Below are positions 54,332 through 64,000 of a stretch of DNA of 64,000 bases, in pieces. How positions within the stretch are numbered: position 1 is the first letter of the stretch; the number at the start of each line of letters is the position of its first letter. The notes under the pieces are model-generated. The model had not been told where the DNA came from, searched no databases, and worked only from the letters and a program-made list of their open reading frames with translations. Location of the stretch: the NCBI GenBank assembly GCA_934292725.1, contig CAKQXY010000001.1, positions 120,214-184,213 of the forward strand, written 5' to 3'. The stretch is from an uncultured Lachnospiraceae bacterium. GTDB lineage: Bacteria; Bacillota; Clostridia; Lachnospirales; Lachnospiraceae. Position numbers and translations under genes: made by a program.

Positions 54332-55270
54332 CTATATTTCATAATTTTGTATAAGAGACATTTCTTTACGGTACGCAGACGGAGTCATTCCCGTTATTTT
54401 TAGAAATGTGCGGTTAAAATAACTTATGCTGTTAAAGCCACATAATGACGCTATCTCACTGATTTTTTTAGAAGATCTGGCAAGCATCTGGCTGCTGTTT
54501 AGCACTCTGCATCTGTTCAGATAACAAAATGGCGTCATTTTTGTCCATGCCTGAAACAATCTGCAAAATTGTCCTCTGCTTAGATGAACCTGACTGGCAA
54601 GTTCTTCAAGCGTTAAATCTTCCATGTAATGTGTCTCAATATATGACACTGATTTTTGCAGATATTCTAACTGTGGTTTTCTTTGTTTCGCATCTGGATA
54701 AAATGACTTTAAATGATGATCATACAATTTCTGCCAAATCATTAAAAACGTTCCCTGAATCAAAAGTTCCTTTGCCGCAATTTTCTCTTCATCCATAGAA
54801 AATATGAATTTCAGCTGCTCTAAAATTTCCTTCTGCCAGTTTTTTTCTGACGTAAATGTCACGGCATATTTCCATGATCCGCCGCACACAGGATACATAT
54901 ATTTTTGAAAGCATTCTGAATTATGCGGAGAAATAAGCCACAGCGGATCAGCTACTGCGGCATGAAATAAAACAGTTCCTTTAGTTCTTGCCCAATGCAT
55001 CAGCTTTGGAGGCACGAAAATACCATCTCCTTCCTTTAAAAGAAATGCATGATTTTCAATAAAAAACTCTGCTTCTCCTTCCTCCACATAGAAAAACTCC
55101 AGTTCTGGATGCCAATGAAGATAAAGTGCTGGGAAGTTTTTTTCTGGCAGCGCTGCTGCACCATCTGTTTCTGTAGGAATTTCTATTTTTGTTGTATGAA
55201 CAGACACTGGAACAAAGTGAGATTTATGAGGTACTGTTTCTCTATATTGATCTTTTTTCTGTGTACTCAT
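54332..55270 (-). CDS. AraC-family regulator with N-terminal cupin
   Basis: A 312-residue regulator. The cupin shows LHWHPELEFFYVEEGEAEFF and LKEGDGIFVPPKLMHWA. The AraC domain has LTLEELASQVHLSRGQFCRL and ISEIASLCGFNSISYFNR. The start at 55270 has AAGGGG 7 nt upstream; the frame extends to 55303. It is divergent from the GH31 glycosidase gene, its most likely target, so it probably senses a sugar derived from that pathway. Confidence 0.9.
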   Translation of the reverse strand: MSTQKKDQYRETVPHKSHFVPVSVHTTKIEIPTETDGAAALPEKNFPALYLHWHPELEFFYVEEGEAEFFIENHAFLLKEGDGIFVPPKLMHWARTKGTVLFHAAVADPLWLISPHNSECFQKYMYPVCGGSWKYAVTFTSEKNWQKEILEQLKFIFSMDEEKIAAKELLIQGTFLMIWQKLYDHHLKSFYPDAKQRKPQLEYLQKSVSYIETHYMEDLTLEELASQVHLSRGQFCRLFQAWTKMTPFCYLNRCRVLNSSQMLARSSKKISEIASLCGFNSISYFNRTFLKITGMTPSAYRKEMSLIQNYEI

Positions 55271-55433
55271 TTTCACGCCCCTTTCTTTTCTATATCGTAA
55301 CATATTTTAAAAAAATGCGCAATATAGTGCTACTTTTTGATACCATTTTTCAAGTATTTCTTTTTTATTTTTTGTATGATAAAGCTATCAAATGATGTCA
55401 ATACAAGATGAGAATTGACAGAAAGGTGGATTT

Positions 55434-57470
55434 ATGAATACTATGCATCAGGAGGGCAATGCCCTTATTTACGAAAATGATGGAGAACTTTTACGTATTG
55501 AGCCTTGGGGCAAGAATAGTCTGCGTGTTCGCTCCGTTATGCTAGGTCCAATCTGTGATACTGACTATGCACTTATTGAACTGAATGAAACTGATAAAGC
55601 AATTGTGCCATCGATTTCAGTATCAGAATATGAAGCAAGTATTACAAATGGAAAAATAACAGCACGCATTGAAGTAAGCAGCTGGAATCACAAATGTGTC
55701 ATTTCCTACTACAACCAGAACAAAAAACTACTGCTTAAGGAAACTGGCGACGGCGGTGCTCTTAATAAGGACAGCAGACGCTTCCACGGAATTATTGGCG
55801 GTGCTTACAACCTGCATGTTTCCTTCGCATCTTCTCAAAACGAAAAGCTGTTTGGAATGGGTCAGTATCAGCAGGATGATCTTGACTTAAAATATACTAC
55901 ACTTGAACTTGCACACAGAAATTCTCAGGCAAGTGTTCCTTTCGTTCTTTCCAGTCTTGGCTATGGCTTTTTATGGCATAACCCGGCTATTGGTCAGGTT
56001 ACATTTGGAAAAAATGTGACAGACTGGTATGCGGCAAGCACCAAGCAGATGGATTATTGGATTACAGCCGGAGATACTCCTGATGAAATTGAGCAGGCAT
56101 ACGGACGAGCTGTTGGAACTACACCAATGATGCCAGAATATGGACTTGGCTTTTGGCAGTGCAAGCTTCGTTATTGGAACCAGGAGCAGCTTCTTTCTGT
56201 TGCCAGAAAATACCATGAGAAAAAAATCCCAGTCGATGTGATTGTATGTGATTTCTTCCACTGGCCAAAGATGGGTGATTTCCGATTTGAAGACGAATTT
56301 TTCCCAGATCCTGATGCAATGGTTAAAGAATTAAAAGAAATGGGCATGGAGCTTATGGTTTCTGTATGGCCGCAGATTGACACGCAAAGTGAAAATTTCG
56401 CAGAAATGAAGCAAAAAGGACTCCTTGTTAAAACAGAGCACGGTGTTGAAATTTGTATGCGTTTTGGCGGTGAGAGTGTTTTCTTTGATCCTACCAATCC
56501 TGCTGCACGCCGCTATGTATGGGATAAGTGCCGTCAAAACTATTATGATAAGGGTATCCGCATATTCTGGCTAGATGAGGCTGAACCTGAATATCTTGGC
56601 TATGATTACGACAACTATCGCTACTATCTTGGACCGGATATCCAGATTGGAAATGTTTACCCTCAGTATTTTTCTCGTACTTTCTATGAAGGTCTGAAGG
56701 AGCAGGGTGAAGAAACAGTTGTAAATCTTGTCCGCTGTGCATGGGCTGGCAGCCAGCGCTATGGTGCACTCGTTTGGTCTGGTGATATCCACAGTGACTG
56801 GCCAACATTCCGTCGTCAGGTAAGCGCAGGATTAAATATGGGAATTGCCGGTATTCCGTGGTGGACAACTGATATAGGTGGTTTTTCAGGTGCGCGACCA
56901 GAAGATCCACGTTTCCAGCAGCTTTTTGTTCGTTGGTTCGAGTGGGGAACATTTTGCCCTGTTATGCGTCTGCACGGTGATCGTGACTGTGATGACAGAC
57001 GTGTATTTCACGCAGATGGCCGTCCGGCGCTCTTTACTGGCGGTGACAATGAAATCTGGAGCTATGGTGCAGAAAATGAAGTTATTTTAACACGCTATAT
57101 CTTCTTAAGAGAACTGATGCGTCCATATACAAGAAAACTGATGGAGGAAGCTCATCTGTACGGCAAGCCTGTTATGCGTCCAATGTTTTATGATTTCCCA
57201 GAGCAGGATGTTTGCTGGGAATTAAAGGAGCAATATATGTTTGGACCTTCTATCCTCGTTGCACCGATTCTTTACGAGGATCAGAATGAGCGCGATGTTT
57301 ATCTTCCATCCGGCACTACATGGACATTGCTCATGAATGGTGAAGTTTATGAGGGCGGTCAGACACTTCATGTAACTGCTCCAATCGATGAAATACCTGT
57401 ATTTATTCGAGAGGGCGGCCCAGATCTTGTTGATGGCTGGAAAAAAATTAGAGAAAATCACGAAATTTAA
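55434..57470 (+). CDS. GH31 glycosidase (alpha-glucosidase or alpha-xylosidase)
   Basis: A 678-residue enzyme. After a beta-sandwich N-terminus the (beta/alpha)8 barrel carries the nucleophile D381 in FWLDEAEPE and the acid/base D451 in VWSGDIHSDW, with GIPWWTTDIGGF and MRLHGDRD further on. The WLDEAEPE form and FFHWPKMGDF region lean towards the alpha-xylosidase-like subgroup, but substrate is not certain. No signal peptide, so it works on imported oligosaccharides. AAAGGTGG precedes the ATG. Divergent from an AraC regulator; no transporter gene is next to it. Confidence 0.92.
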   Translation: MNTMHQEGNALIYENDGELLRIEPWGKNSLRVRSVMLGPICDTDYALIELNETDKAIVPSISVSEYEASITNGKITARIEVSSWNHKCVISYYNQNKKLLLKETGDGGALNKDSRRFHGIIGGAYNLHVSFASSQNEKLFGMGQYQQDDLDLKYTTLELAHRNSQASVPFVLSSLGYGFLWHNPAIGQVTFGKNVTDWYAASTKQMDYWITAGDTPDEIEQAYGRAVGTTPMMPEYGLGFWQCKLRYWNQEQLLSVARKYHEKKIPVDVIVCDFFHWPKMGDFRFEDEFFPDPDAMVKELKEMGMELMVSVWPQIDTQSENFAEMKQKGLLVKTEHGVEICMRFGGESVFFDPTNPAARRYVWDKCRQNYYDKGIRIFWLDEAEPEYLGYDYDNYRYYLGPDIQIGNVYPQYFSRTFYEGLKEQGEETVVNLVRCAWAGSQRYGALVWSGDIHSDWPTFRRQVSAGLNMGIAGIPWWTTDIGGFSGARPEDPRFQQLFVRWFEWGTFCPVMRLHGDRDCDDRRVFHADGRPALFTGGDNEIWSYGAENEVILTRYIFLRELMRPYTRKLMEEAHLYGKPVMRPMFYDFPEQDVCWELKEQYMFGPSILVAPILYEDQNERDVYLPSGTTWTLLMNGEVYEGGQTLHVTAPIDEIPVFIREGGPDLVDGWKKIRENHEI

Positions 57471-57583
57471 CTTTTTTTTGAATTTCCCTCTATCATATTT
57501 TTAAATTTTCCTTTATAATAAGAAAGGTTAAGGAAGTCTCTTATCCCGCTTTGATCTACAAAAAACGACTAAAGGAGAATATC

Positions 57584-60500
57584 ATGTCAAAGAGAACAGA
57601 CATCAACAAAGTTTTGATTATCGGATCTGGCCCAATTATTATTGGTCAGGCCTGCGAATTTGACTATTCCGGAACACAGGCTTGTAAGGCTCTTCGCAAG
57701 TTAGGTTATGAAATTGTCCTGGTTAACTCCAACCCGGCAACTATCATGACAGACCCGGAAATTGCCGATGTTACCTACATTGAACCGCTCAATGTACATC
57801 GTCTTGAACAGATTATCGCAAAAGAGCGTCCGGACGCACTTCTTCCAAATCTTGGCGGTCAGTCTGGTTTGAATCTTTGTTCAGAACTTGCAAAAGAGGG
57901 CATTCTGGACAAATATCATGTTCAGGTAATCGGTGTTCAGATTGACGCCATTGAACGTGGTGAGGATCGTATTGAATTTAAAAAATCAATGAATGAGATC
58001 GGCATTGAAATGGCACGCAGCGAAGTTTCCTATTCAGTTGATGAGGCACTCGCAATTGCTGATAAGCTTGGCTATCCGGTTGTTCTTCGTCCTGCCTACA
58101 CAATGGGAGGTGCCGGCGGCGGTCTTGTATACAACAAGGAAGAGTTAAAGACCGTTTGTGCAAGAGGTCTTCAGGCCAGTCTTGTAGGCCAGGTTCTTGT
58201 TGAGGAGTCCATTCTTGGTTGGGAAGAGCTTGAGTTAGAGGTTGTTCGTGATGAAGAAGGAAACATGATCACTGTATGTTTCATTGAAAATATTGACCCT
58301 CTTGGTGTTCATACAGGTGATTCCTTCTGTGCTGCTCCAATGCTTACCATTTCCAAGGAGCTTCAGGCGCGTCTTCAGGAGCAGGCTTACCGCATCGTTG
58401 ACTCCGTACGTGTAATTGGTGGTACAAACGTGCAGTTCGCTCATGATCCTGTTAGTGATCGTATCGTTGTCATTGAGATCAATCCAAGAACTTCTCGTTC
58501 TTCTGCTCTTGCATCTAAGGCAACTGGTTTCCCGATCGCTCTTGTTTCTGCTATGCTGGCAGCTGGACTGACCTTAAAGGATATTGAATGCGGAAAGTAT
58601 GGCACACTTGATAAATATGTTCCAGACGGTGACTACGTTGTTATCAAGTTTGCTCGCTGGGCATTTGAGAAATTTAAGGGTGTTCAGGATAAGCTTGGCA
58701 CACAGATGCGCGCTGTTGGTGAAGTTATGAGTGTCGGAAAGACTTACAAAGAAGCTTTCCAGAAGGCAATCAGAAGTCTTGAGATTGGCCGCTATGGTCT
58801 TGGCTTTGCAAAGGACTTCAATGCAAAGACAAAAGAAGATTTGTTAAAGCTTTTAATTACACCATCAAGTGAACGTCATTTCATCATGTATGAAGCACTT
58901 AGAAAGGGTGCTACTGTTGATGAAATCTTTGAGATTACAAAGGTAAAGAAGTATTTCATCGAGCAGATGAAGGAGCTTGTTGATGAAGAAGAAGCACTGC
59001 TTGCATGCAAGGGTGCGCTTCCATCTGATGAACAACTTATCTCTGCAAAGAAGAATGGTTTCTCAGATAAATATTTAAGCCAGCTTCTTGCTGTATCTGA
59101 AGATGATGTTCGCAACCGCCGTATCGAGCTTGGCGTTGAAGAAGCTTGGGAAGGCATTCATGTAAGCGGTACAAAGGACAACGCATACTACTACTCTACA
59201 TATAATGCACCAGATAAGAACCCGGTAAATAACGATAAGCCAAAGATCATGATTCTTGGCGGTGGTCCAAACCGTATTGGTCAGGGTATTGAGTTTGATT
59301 ACTGTTGCGTTCATGCATCTCTTGCTTTAAAGAAGCTTGGATTTGAAACCATTATTGTAAACTGTAATCCAGAAACCGTTTCTACAGACTACGATACATC
59401 TGATAAGCTGTACTTTGAGCCATTAACACTCGAAGATGTATTAAGCATCTACAAGAAGGAAAAGCCAGTTGGCGTTATCGCTCAGTTCGGTGGACAGACT
59501 CCATTAAACTTAGCTGCACAGCTTGAGAAAAATGGTGTAAAGATTCTGGGAACCTCTCCTGCAGTTATTGATCTTGCTGAGGACCGTGACCTGTTCCGTG
59601 CTATGATGGACAAGTTAGAGATTCCAATGCCAGAGTCTGGCATGGCTACCACTGTAGATGAAGCTCTTGCAATCGCAAAGAGAATTGGTTATCCGGTTAT
59701 GGTTCGTCCTTCCTACGTTCTTGGCGGACGTGGTATGGAGGTCGTTTACGATGACGAAAGCCTGACAAGCTATATGAAGGCAGCCGTTGGCGTAACACCA
59801 GACCGCCCTATTCTGATTGACCGCTTCTTAAATCATGCACTTGAGTGTGAGGCTGATGCAATCAGTGATGGTACACACGCATTCGTTCCAGCTGTAATGG
59901 AGCATATTGAGCTTGCTGGTATTCACTCCGGTGACTCCGCATGTATCATTCCTTCTGTTCACATTACACCTGAAAATGTTGAAACCATCAAGGAATACAC
60001 CAGAAAGATCGCTGAGGAAATGCATGTAAAGGGTCTTATGAACATGCAGTATGCAATCGAAAACGGTAAGGTTTATGTACTTGAGGCAAATCCGCGTGCA
60101 TCTCGTACCGTTCCGCTTGTTTCTAAGGTATGTAATATCCGCATGGTTCCGATTGCAACTGATATCATTACCTCTGAGCTGACAGGACGTCCGTCACCAG
60201 TTCCAATGTTAAAGGAGCAGAGCATTCCTTACTATGGTGTTAAGGAAGCTGTATTCCCATTCAACATGTTCCCAGAGGTTGACCCTCTGCTCGGACCGGA
60301 GATGCGTTCTACTGGTGAAGTACTTGGTCTTTCTACCTACTACGGAGAAGCATTCTACAAGGCACAGGAAGCTACTCAGACACCTCTCCCACTTTCTGGA
60401 ACTGTTCTGATTTCTGTAAACCGTAAGGACAAGGATGAAGTTGTTGAGATTGGAAAACTCTTCCATGAGTGTGGATTTAAGATTCTGGCAACAGAAAGCA

Positions 60501-60811
60501 CCTGCAAACTGATTAATGAAGCCGGCATTCCAGCTGAGCGCGTTAATAAGCTTCAGGAAGGCCGTCCAAATATCTTAGATCTTATCACAAATGGAAAGAT
60601 TGATCTGATCGTTAACTCACCAGTTGGTAAGGACAGCGCTCATGATGACAGTTACCTGCGTAAGGCAGCTATCAAGGGCAAGATTCCTTACATGACTACA
60701 ATCGCTGCAGCAAGAGCTACCGCAAAGGGTATCCACTATGTTCAGCAGCATTCTGATTCTGATGTAAAATCTCTTCAAGAGATTCACAGCATGATCTGCG
60801 ATAAGAACTAA
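57584..60811 (+). CDS. carB: Carbamoyl-phosphate synthase large subunit
   Basis: A 1075-residue enzyme with two ATP-grasp halves: the first from KVLIIGSGPIIIGQACEFDYS and the second from KIMILGGGPNRIGQGIEFDYC, both with ATP motifs (ARSEVSYSVDEALAIA; RPSYVLGGRGMEVV). The C-terminal MGS-like allosteric domain ends the chain. It makes carbamoyl phosphate for arginine and pyrimidines. The start at 57584 has AAAGGAG 7 nt upstream; the frame goes back to a TTG at 57551. carA, usually just upstream, is absent here. Ends at a strong terminator. Confidence 0.96.
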   Translation: MSKRTDINKVLIIGSGPIIIGQACEFDYSGTQACKALRKLGYEIVLVNSNPATIMTDPEIADVTYIEPLNVHRLEQIIAKERPDALLPNLGGQSGLNLCSELAKEGILDKYHVQVIGVQIDAIERGEDRIEFKKSMNEIGIEMARSEVSYSVDEALAIADKLGYPVVLRPAYTMGGAGGGLVYNKEELKTVCARGLQASLVGQVLVEESILGWEELELEVVRDEEGNMITVCFIENIDPLGVHTGDSFCAAPMLTISKELQARLQEQAYRIVDSVRVIGGTNVQFAHDPVSDRIVVIEINPRTSRSSALASKATGFPIALVSAMLAAGLTLKDIECGKYGTLDKYVPDGDYVVIKFARWAFEKFKGVQDKLGTQMRAVGEVMSVGKTYKEAFQKAIRSLEIGRYGLGFAKDFNAKTKEDLLKLLITPSSERHFIMYEALRKGATVDEIFEITKVKKYFIEQMKELVDEEEALLACKGALPSDEQLISAKKNGFSDKYLSQLLAVSEDDVRNRRIELGVEEAWEGIHVSGTKDNAYYYSTYNAPDKNPVNNDKPKIMILGGGPNRIGQGIEFDYCCVHASLALKKLGFETIIVNCNPETVSTDYDTSDKLYFEPLTLEDVLSIYKKEKPVGVIAQFGGQTPLNLAAQLEKNGVKILGTSPAVIDLAEDRDLFRAMMDKLEIPMPESGMATTVDEALAIAKRIGYPVMVRPSYVLGGRGMEVVYDDESLTSYMKAAVGVTPDRPILIDRFLNHALECEADAISDGTHAFVPAVMEHIELAGIHSGDSACIIPSVHITPENVETIKEYTRKIAEEMHVKGLMNMQYAIENGKVYVLEANPRASRTVPLVSKVCNIRMVPIATDIITSELTGRPSPVPMLKEQSIPYYGVKEAVFPFNMFPEVDPLLGPEMRSTGEVLGLSTYYGEAFYKAQEATQTPLPLSGTVLISVNRKDKDEVVEIGKLFHECGFKILATESTCKLINEAGIPAERVNKLQEGRPNILDLITNGKIDLIVNSPVGKDSAHDDSYLRKAAIKGKIPYMTTIAAARATAKGIHYVQQHSDSDVKSLQEIHSMICDKN

Positions 60812-60835
60812 ATTATAAAAACTAAATTTCTTCAA

Positions 60836-60870
60836 AAAAACCGCGGTGAGCGAAATCACCGCGGTTTTCT
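60836..60870 (+). terminator. Bidirectional terminator between carB and the DUF362 gene
   Basis: Perfect stem AAAACCGCGGTGA/TCACCGCGGTTTT with a 6-nt loop, preceded by an A-run and followed by TTTTCTTT. It can serve both convergent genes. Confidence 0.93.
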
Positions 60871-61992
60871 TTAAAATTTAATCAATTCATACTCTCTTGT
60901 TCCAAGTCCAATCTTTTCTGCATGCTCTAGCGTTTCCTTCCAACGCACATTCGGATTGGAATCCATAAAATGATCATGATGATGATGCCAATCTGGTTTT
61001 GCAAGATTATCTGACAGCTGAGAGTTTGGCATTGGATCTGCCTTAAGACATGCATCTGCACATGCCTGATCTAACGCTACCGGATCAAATGATGCAAACA
61101 TGCCGATATTTGGCAGAATAGCCGCATCATTTTCTGAATGACAGTCGCAGTTTGGAGAAACATCTACAATCAAACTGATATGAAAATTAGGACGACCATC
61201 TACAACTGCTTTTGTATACTCTGCAATCTTGCAGCCCAAAATTTCATTTGCATTATCATTTGGATTGTAAATTGCATCAAATGAACAGGCACCGATGCAG
61301 CGTCCGCAGCCCTTACAAATATCCTCATGAATCACAGCCTTTCCTGTATCAAAGAAAATCGCATCTGATCCACATTCCTTTGCACAGCGCTTGCAGCATC
61401 TGCAAAGATCTGCATTTACAACTGGCTTGCCCTGACTGTGCTGATGCATCTTTCCTGCACGGCTTCCGCATCCCATACCGATATTTTTCAGCGCTCCGCC
61501 AAAACCTGTTGATTCATGACCTTTAAAATGTGTCAGTGAAATAAACACATCTGCATCCATAACAGCTCTTCCGATGTACGCTTCTTTGCAATATACACCG
61601 CCCTCAACAGGTACAATACAATCATCTGTACCGCGAAGACCATCTCCGATAATAACATGACATCCTGTTGTTATTTCATTAAATCCATTTTCCTGCGCAC
61701 AATCTAAGTGCTCCAATGCATTCTTTCTGGAACCAGGATACAAAGTATTGCAGTCTGTCAAAAATGGCTTTCCGCCAGCTTCCTTAACAAGATCTGCTAC
61801 TGCCTTTGCATAATTTGGACGCAGATATGCAATATTTCCCAGCTCACCAAAATGCATCTTGATTGCTACAAACTTGTTTTCAAGATCCATTGTCTGAAGA
61901 CCTGCCTTACGACACAATCTTTTTAGCTTTTCCGGGAGTCCAACTCCATTTGATGTTCTAAAATCAGTAAAATAAACTTTTGCTTTTTCCAT
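60871..61992 (-). CDS. DUF362 protein with 2[4Fe-4S] ferredoxin domain
   Basis: A 373-residue protein. The DUF362 part has VAIKMHFGELGN, FLTDCNTLYPG and SLTHFKGHESTGFGGALKNIGMG. Between its halves sits a ferredoxin insert with two cluster motifs, CRCCKRCAKEC and CKGCGRCIGAC. A His-rich stretch (DWHHHHDHFMD) near the C-terminus may bind metal. AGGAG lies 7 nt before the ATG. A redox role is likely but unproven; the family is common in strict anaerobes. Confidence 0.9.
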   Translation of the reverse strand: MEKAKVYFTDFRTSNGVGLPEKLKRLCRKAGLQTMDLENKFVAIKMHFGELGNIAYLRPNYAKAVADLVKEAGGKPFLTDCNTLYPGSRKNALEHLDCAQENGFNEITTGCHVIIGDGLRGTDDCIVPVEGGVYCKEAYIGRAVMDADVFISLTHFKGHESTGFGGALKNIGMGCGSRAGKMHQHSQGKPVVNADLCRCCKRCAKECGSDAIFFDTGKAVIHEDICKGCGRCIGACSFDAIYNPNDNANEILGCKIAEYTKAVVDGRPNFHISLIVDVSPNCDCHSENDAAILPNIGMFASFDPVALDQACADACLKADPMPNSQLSDNLAKPDWHHHHDHFMDSNPNVRWKETLEHAEKIGLGTREYELIKF

Positions 61993-62009
61993 GTTGTCTC
62001 CTATTCTAT

Positions 62010-63956
62010 TTATTTAATTTGCTCTGCCAGCATCGGCATAAAAATGCCGCCCTGAACACTTCGAGCAATAAAATAGCAATACCTTCCACTATCAGTCTGA
62101 TACCAGTCTGAAAATGGCACTCGTGTCGTTGTTTCCTTCAAATATGCTGCCACCGGCTGTATAAGTGCTGCTGTATTGTCGTCCATCGCTGCACACCAAA
62201 GAATCCAGTCACTCTTTGTATAAGCGGCTCTGCTGTCAAGTGGTGTTCCATATCGGTTTGCTTTCTTTTTATAATAAGCAAGCTCTTTTTCATACACCTC
62301 ATCAGAAAACAGTCCGCTCTTCCACAGCTTGTCCCAAACCAAGTTATATTTTAGGCTCCAGGTATCTTTTTTTCCTTCTCCAAATACAAGCTGATAATGA
62401 TCGTCTGCTTTTGCGCGATTTTCCCAGTCTGATGCCATATCTGCTGCTATCTTATGGTACTTCTTTGCCTCATCTTTTTCACCTGCCAAAGCTGCTATCT
62501 GAGCATATCCTTCAATTCCCATAATCGCCTTCACAGAAAGATTTGTATTATGTGAAAGATGACCGGCAAAATCATCAGTACAAAGCTGCTCACCTGGATC
62601 TGCACCATAACGTATCAGATATTCGCGCCAAGTTTTTAATGTTTCCATATATGGCAGTGCAAAGGAAGCATTTTTCTCCATACGACAAACCATTGCCGTC
62701 ATAATAAGCATATTTCCACATTCCTCTACAGGCATCTGGTCACGCAGGCCATATACATTACTTCCTGACGGATACATATAGTAAGGCGGATAAACAAATT
62801 GATTTTCTGAGCGAAAACGCTTATTTTCCTCATCTGAGCGACCGTATACCTGTCCCCATGCATATGGATAGCGTCCTACATCATGAGGTGCAAAATCATA
62901 TGTCCACACATCACAGTCTGCAAATCTAAAAATTGGACGCAGCATTCCCTTGACATATTCTGTATTATAAAGCATAAATAACGGCACTGACGGATAGCTT
63001 ACATCAACAGTCCCAATACAGCCATTAGAATCATTTTCCTTTGAGAGGAAAATTAAATTCTTATCTTCATCTGTGATCAGCTTGTGCGCTGCAATTGCAT
63101 GACGATAGCTCATAGCACACAAAAATGCATACTCATCGCCGCCAATCTTTTTCGCCTTCGCTTCTATCTCACAATCTATTTCTGATGCCTGCTTACAAAC
63201 CTTTTTCTGATCTGCAAAGGCGGCTGAAATTGCTTCCAGAATTGTCTTATATCTTGTTGTCCAGTATGCCTTTCTCCACTCTCCGAAATAATTGATTGAT
63301 GCAAGATCATCATATGCCAGAATAAGTGTAGTCTGACCATTTAAATCTGCTGCCTGACAGCGAATTGCTTCGTTTGCTGCATCATACGTAATTGTGCTTT
63401 TATCATTTCCTGCAAGATACACGTAACCCCAGTCAATTGTTGTATGATCACCGCTGCTTCCAAGCGGCTGCTGACGCATACGTCCCATAGACGCGTATGA
63501 AAAGTCCTGCTTAAAAGTTCCAGCAAAGCCTGCCACTTCATCCTTTTCTTGACGCACAAGATCAGCTGATACAATAAAATCAAGCTGTACATTGTCCGCA
63601 TTCTTTTTCTCAACCATAAAATCAATATATGTACACGGTCTTGATACAAGCAATGGATCACTCAGAATAAGCGGAGACGTAAAACGACAGCATAATCGCA
63701 CCTTATCGTTTTCAAATGTATATGTTGTCGCAGTAGCTGTCACATCCAATGATATCTGAGGTAATATCTGGTGAAATTCCTTATCTCCCATAAAACAATA
63801 TACAGTTTTATCTACAGTCAGATATCCTCGAATCTGCTGGCGCTTACCAGTCCAGTGAACAGTATCTGCATCATATAAATGGTCGCTTGATGACCAGATT
63901 GAAAAATATGGATCATGCATAATAAGCGGTATACTTGCTGCTCTTGTAACCTTCAT
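62010..63956 (-). CDS. GtaA-like protein (DUF4965 / DUF1793 / DUF5127 family)
   Basis: A 648-residue protein related to fungal glutaminase A. MHDPYFSIWSSSDHLYDADTVHW at the start (glutaminase A N-terminal part), DFAPHDVGRYPYAWGQ, PVEECGNMLIMTA and NLVWDKLWKSGLF are family blocks. The domain after residue 250 is an (alpha/alpha) barrel of the glycoside-hydrolase kind. Fungal members are secreted; this one has no signal peptide. Whether it is a glutaminase or acts on sugars is unclear. GGAGG lies 7 nt before the ATG. It lies 17 bp upstream of the DUF362 gene, so the two may be one transcript. Confidence 0.85.
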   Translation of the reverse strand: MKVTRAASIPLIMHDPYFSIWSSSDHLYDADTVHWTGKRQQIRGYLTVDKTVYCFMGDKEFHQILPQISLDVTATATTYTFENDKVRLCCRFTSPLILSDPLLVSRPCTYIDFMVEKKNADNVQLDFIVSADLVRQEKDEVAGFAGTFKQDFSYASMGRMRQQPLGSSGDHTTIDWGYVYLAGNDKSTITYDAANEAIRCQAADLNGQTTLILAYDDLASINYFGEWRKAYWTTRYKTILEAISAAFADQKKVCKQASEIDCEIEAKAKKIGGDEYAFLCAMSYRHAIAAHKLITDEDKNLIFLSKENDSNGCIGTVDVSYPSVPLFMLYNTEYVKGMLRPIFRFADCDVWTYDFAPHDVGRYPYAWGQVYGRSDEENKRFRSENQFVYPPYYMYPSGSNVYGLRDQMPVEECGNMLIMTAMVCRMEKNASFALPYMETLKTWREYLIRYGADPGEQLCTDDFAGHLSHNTNLSVKAIMGIEGYAQIAALAGEKDEAKKYHKIAADMASDWENRAKADDHYQLVFGEGKKDTWSLKYNLVWDKLWKSGLFSDEVYEKELAYYKKKANRYGTPLDSRAAYTKSDWILWCAAMDDNTAALIQPVAAYLKETTTRVPFSDWYQTDSGRYCYFIARSVQGGIFMPMLAEQIK

Positions 63957-64000
63957 AATAAACCTCCGTTTTTTATTTTAATTCCCTTTCTTTTATTTTA

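Noticed and set aside
56491..56952. 153-residue minus-strand frame inside the GH31 gene
   Set aside because: Antisense shadow of the catalytic barrel, without a start site or recognisable motif.
1..64000. CRISPR array, tRNA, rRNA or insertion sequence
   Set aside because: No regularly spaced repeats, cloverleaf sequences, rRNA stretches or transposase frames were seen by reading the window.

Overview
The window is AT-rich chromosomal DNA of an anaerobic Gram-positive bacterium, most likely a Lachnospiraceae-type Clostridium relative. This is inferred from the germination protease gene gpr beside rpsT, a T-box leader on valS, the TIGR03960/TIGR03936 radical SAM pair, phosphoketolase, a PdaA-like deacetylase, many AAGGAGG ribosome binding sites and consensus TTGACA/TATAAT promoters. 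No rRNA, tRNA, CRISPR array, insertion sequence or prophage block was seen. Most genes lie on the minus strand.

Layout. 1-6.5 kb: radical SAM pair, pepT, a small membrane protein next to gpr, then rpsT and holA. A strongly base-paired, unassigned RNA element lies at 6.5-6.7 kb, between holA and a PfkB kinase. 7.7-13.9 kb: one minus-strand operon in the order comEA-like, response regulator, histidine kinase, GerMN lipoprotein, comEC; it joins DNA-uptake genes to an envelope-sensing module. 14-20.6 kb: a small DMT transporter, argD-argB-argJ, and divergent argG followed by a cupin/AraC regulator. 20.7-26.4 kb: phosphoketolase, YitT protein, polysaccharide deacetylase, M28 aminopeptidase.

26.5-36.2 kb is the accessory part. 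A catalytic-domain-only tyrosine recombinase and a coiled-coil protein with a possible ribbon-helix-helix N-terminus are divergent, with a 28-bp dif-shaped inverted repeat between them. Next come an SGNH hydrolase, a DIP1984-family gene between two near-identical 24-nt repeats, and a KDG kinase. Then comes a three-gene operon of MoxR AAA+ ATPase, coiled-coil/vWA protein and a large protein I cannot assign; this is the best candidate for an undescribed system.

36.3-64 kb: AraC regulator with divergent MATE pump, CE15-like hydrolase, sbcCD, CoA-transferase with a YhcH-type protein, MarR-MATE operon with visible operators, a histidine phosphatase, T-box-controlled valS, a beta-CASP nuclease, AraC regulator divergent from a GH31 glycosidase, carB, a DUF362 ferredoxin-type protein and a GtaA-like protein. 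Arginine and carbamoyl phosphate genes (argDBJ, argG, carB) are present without argC, argF, argH or carA in the window.
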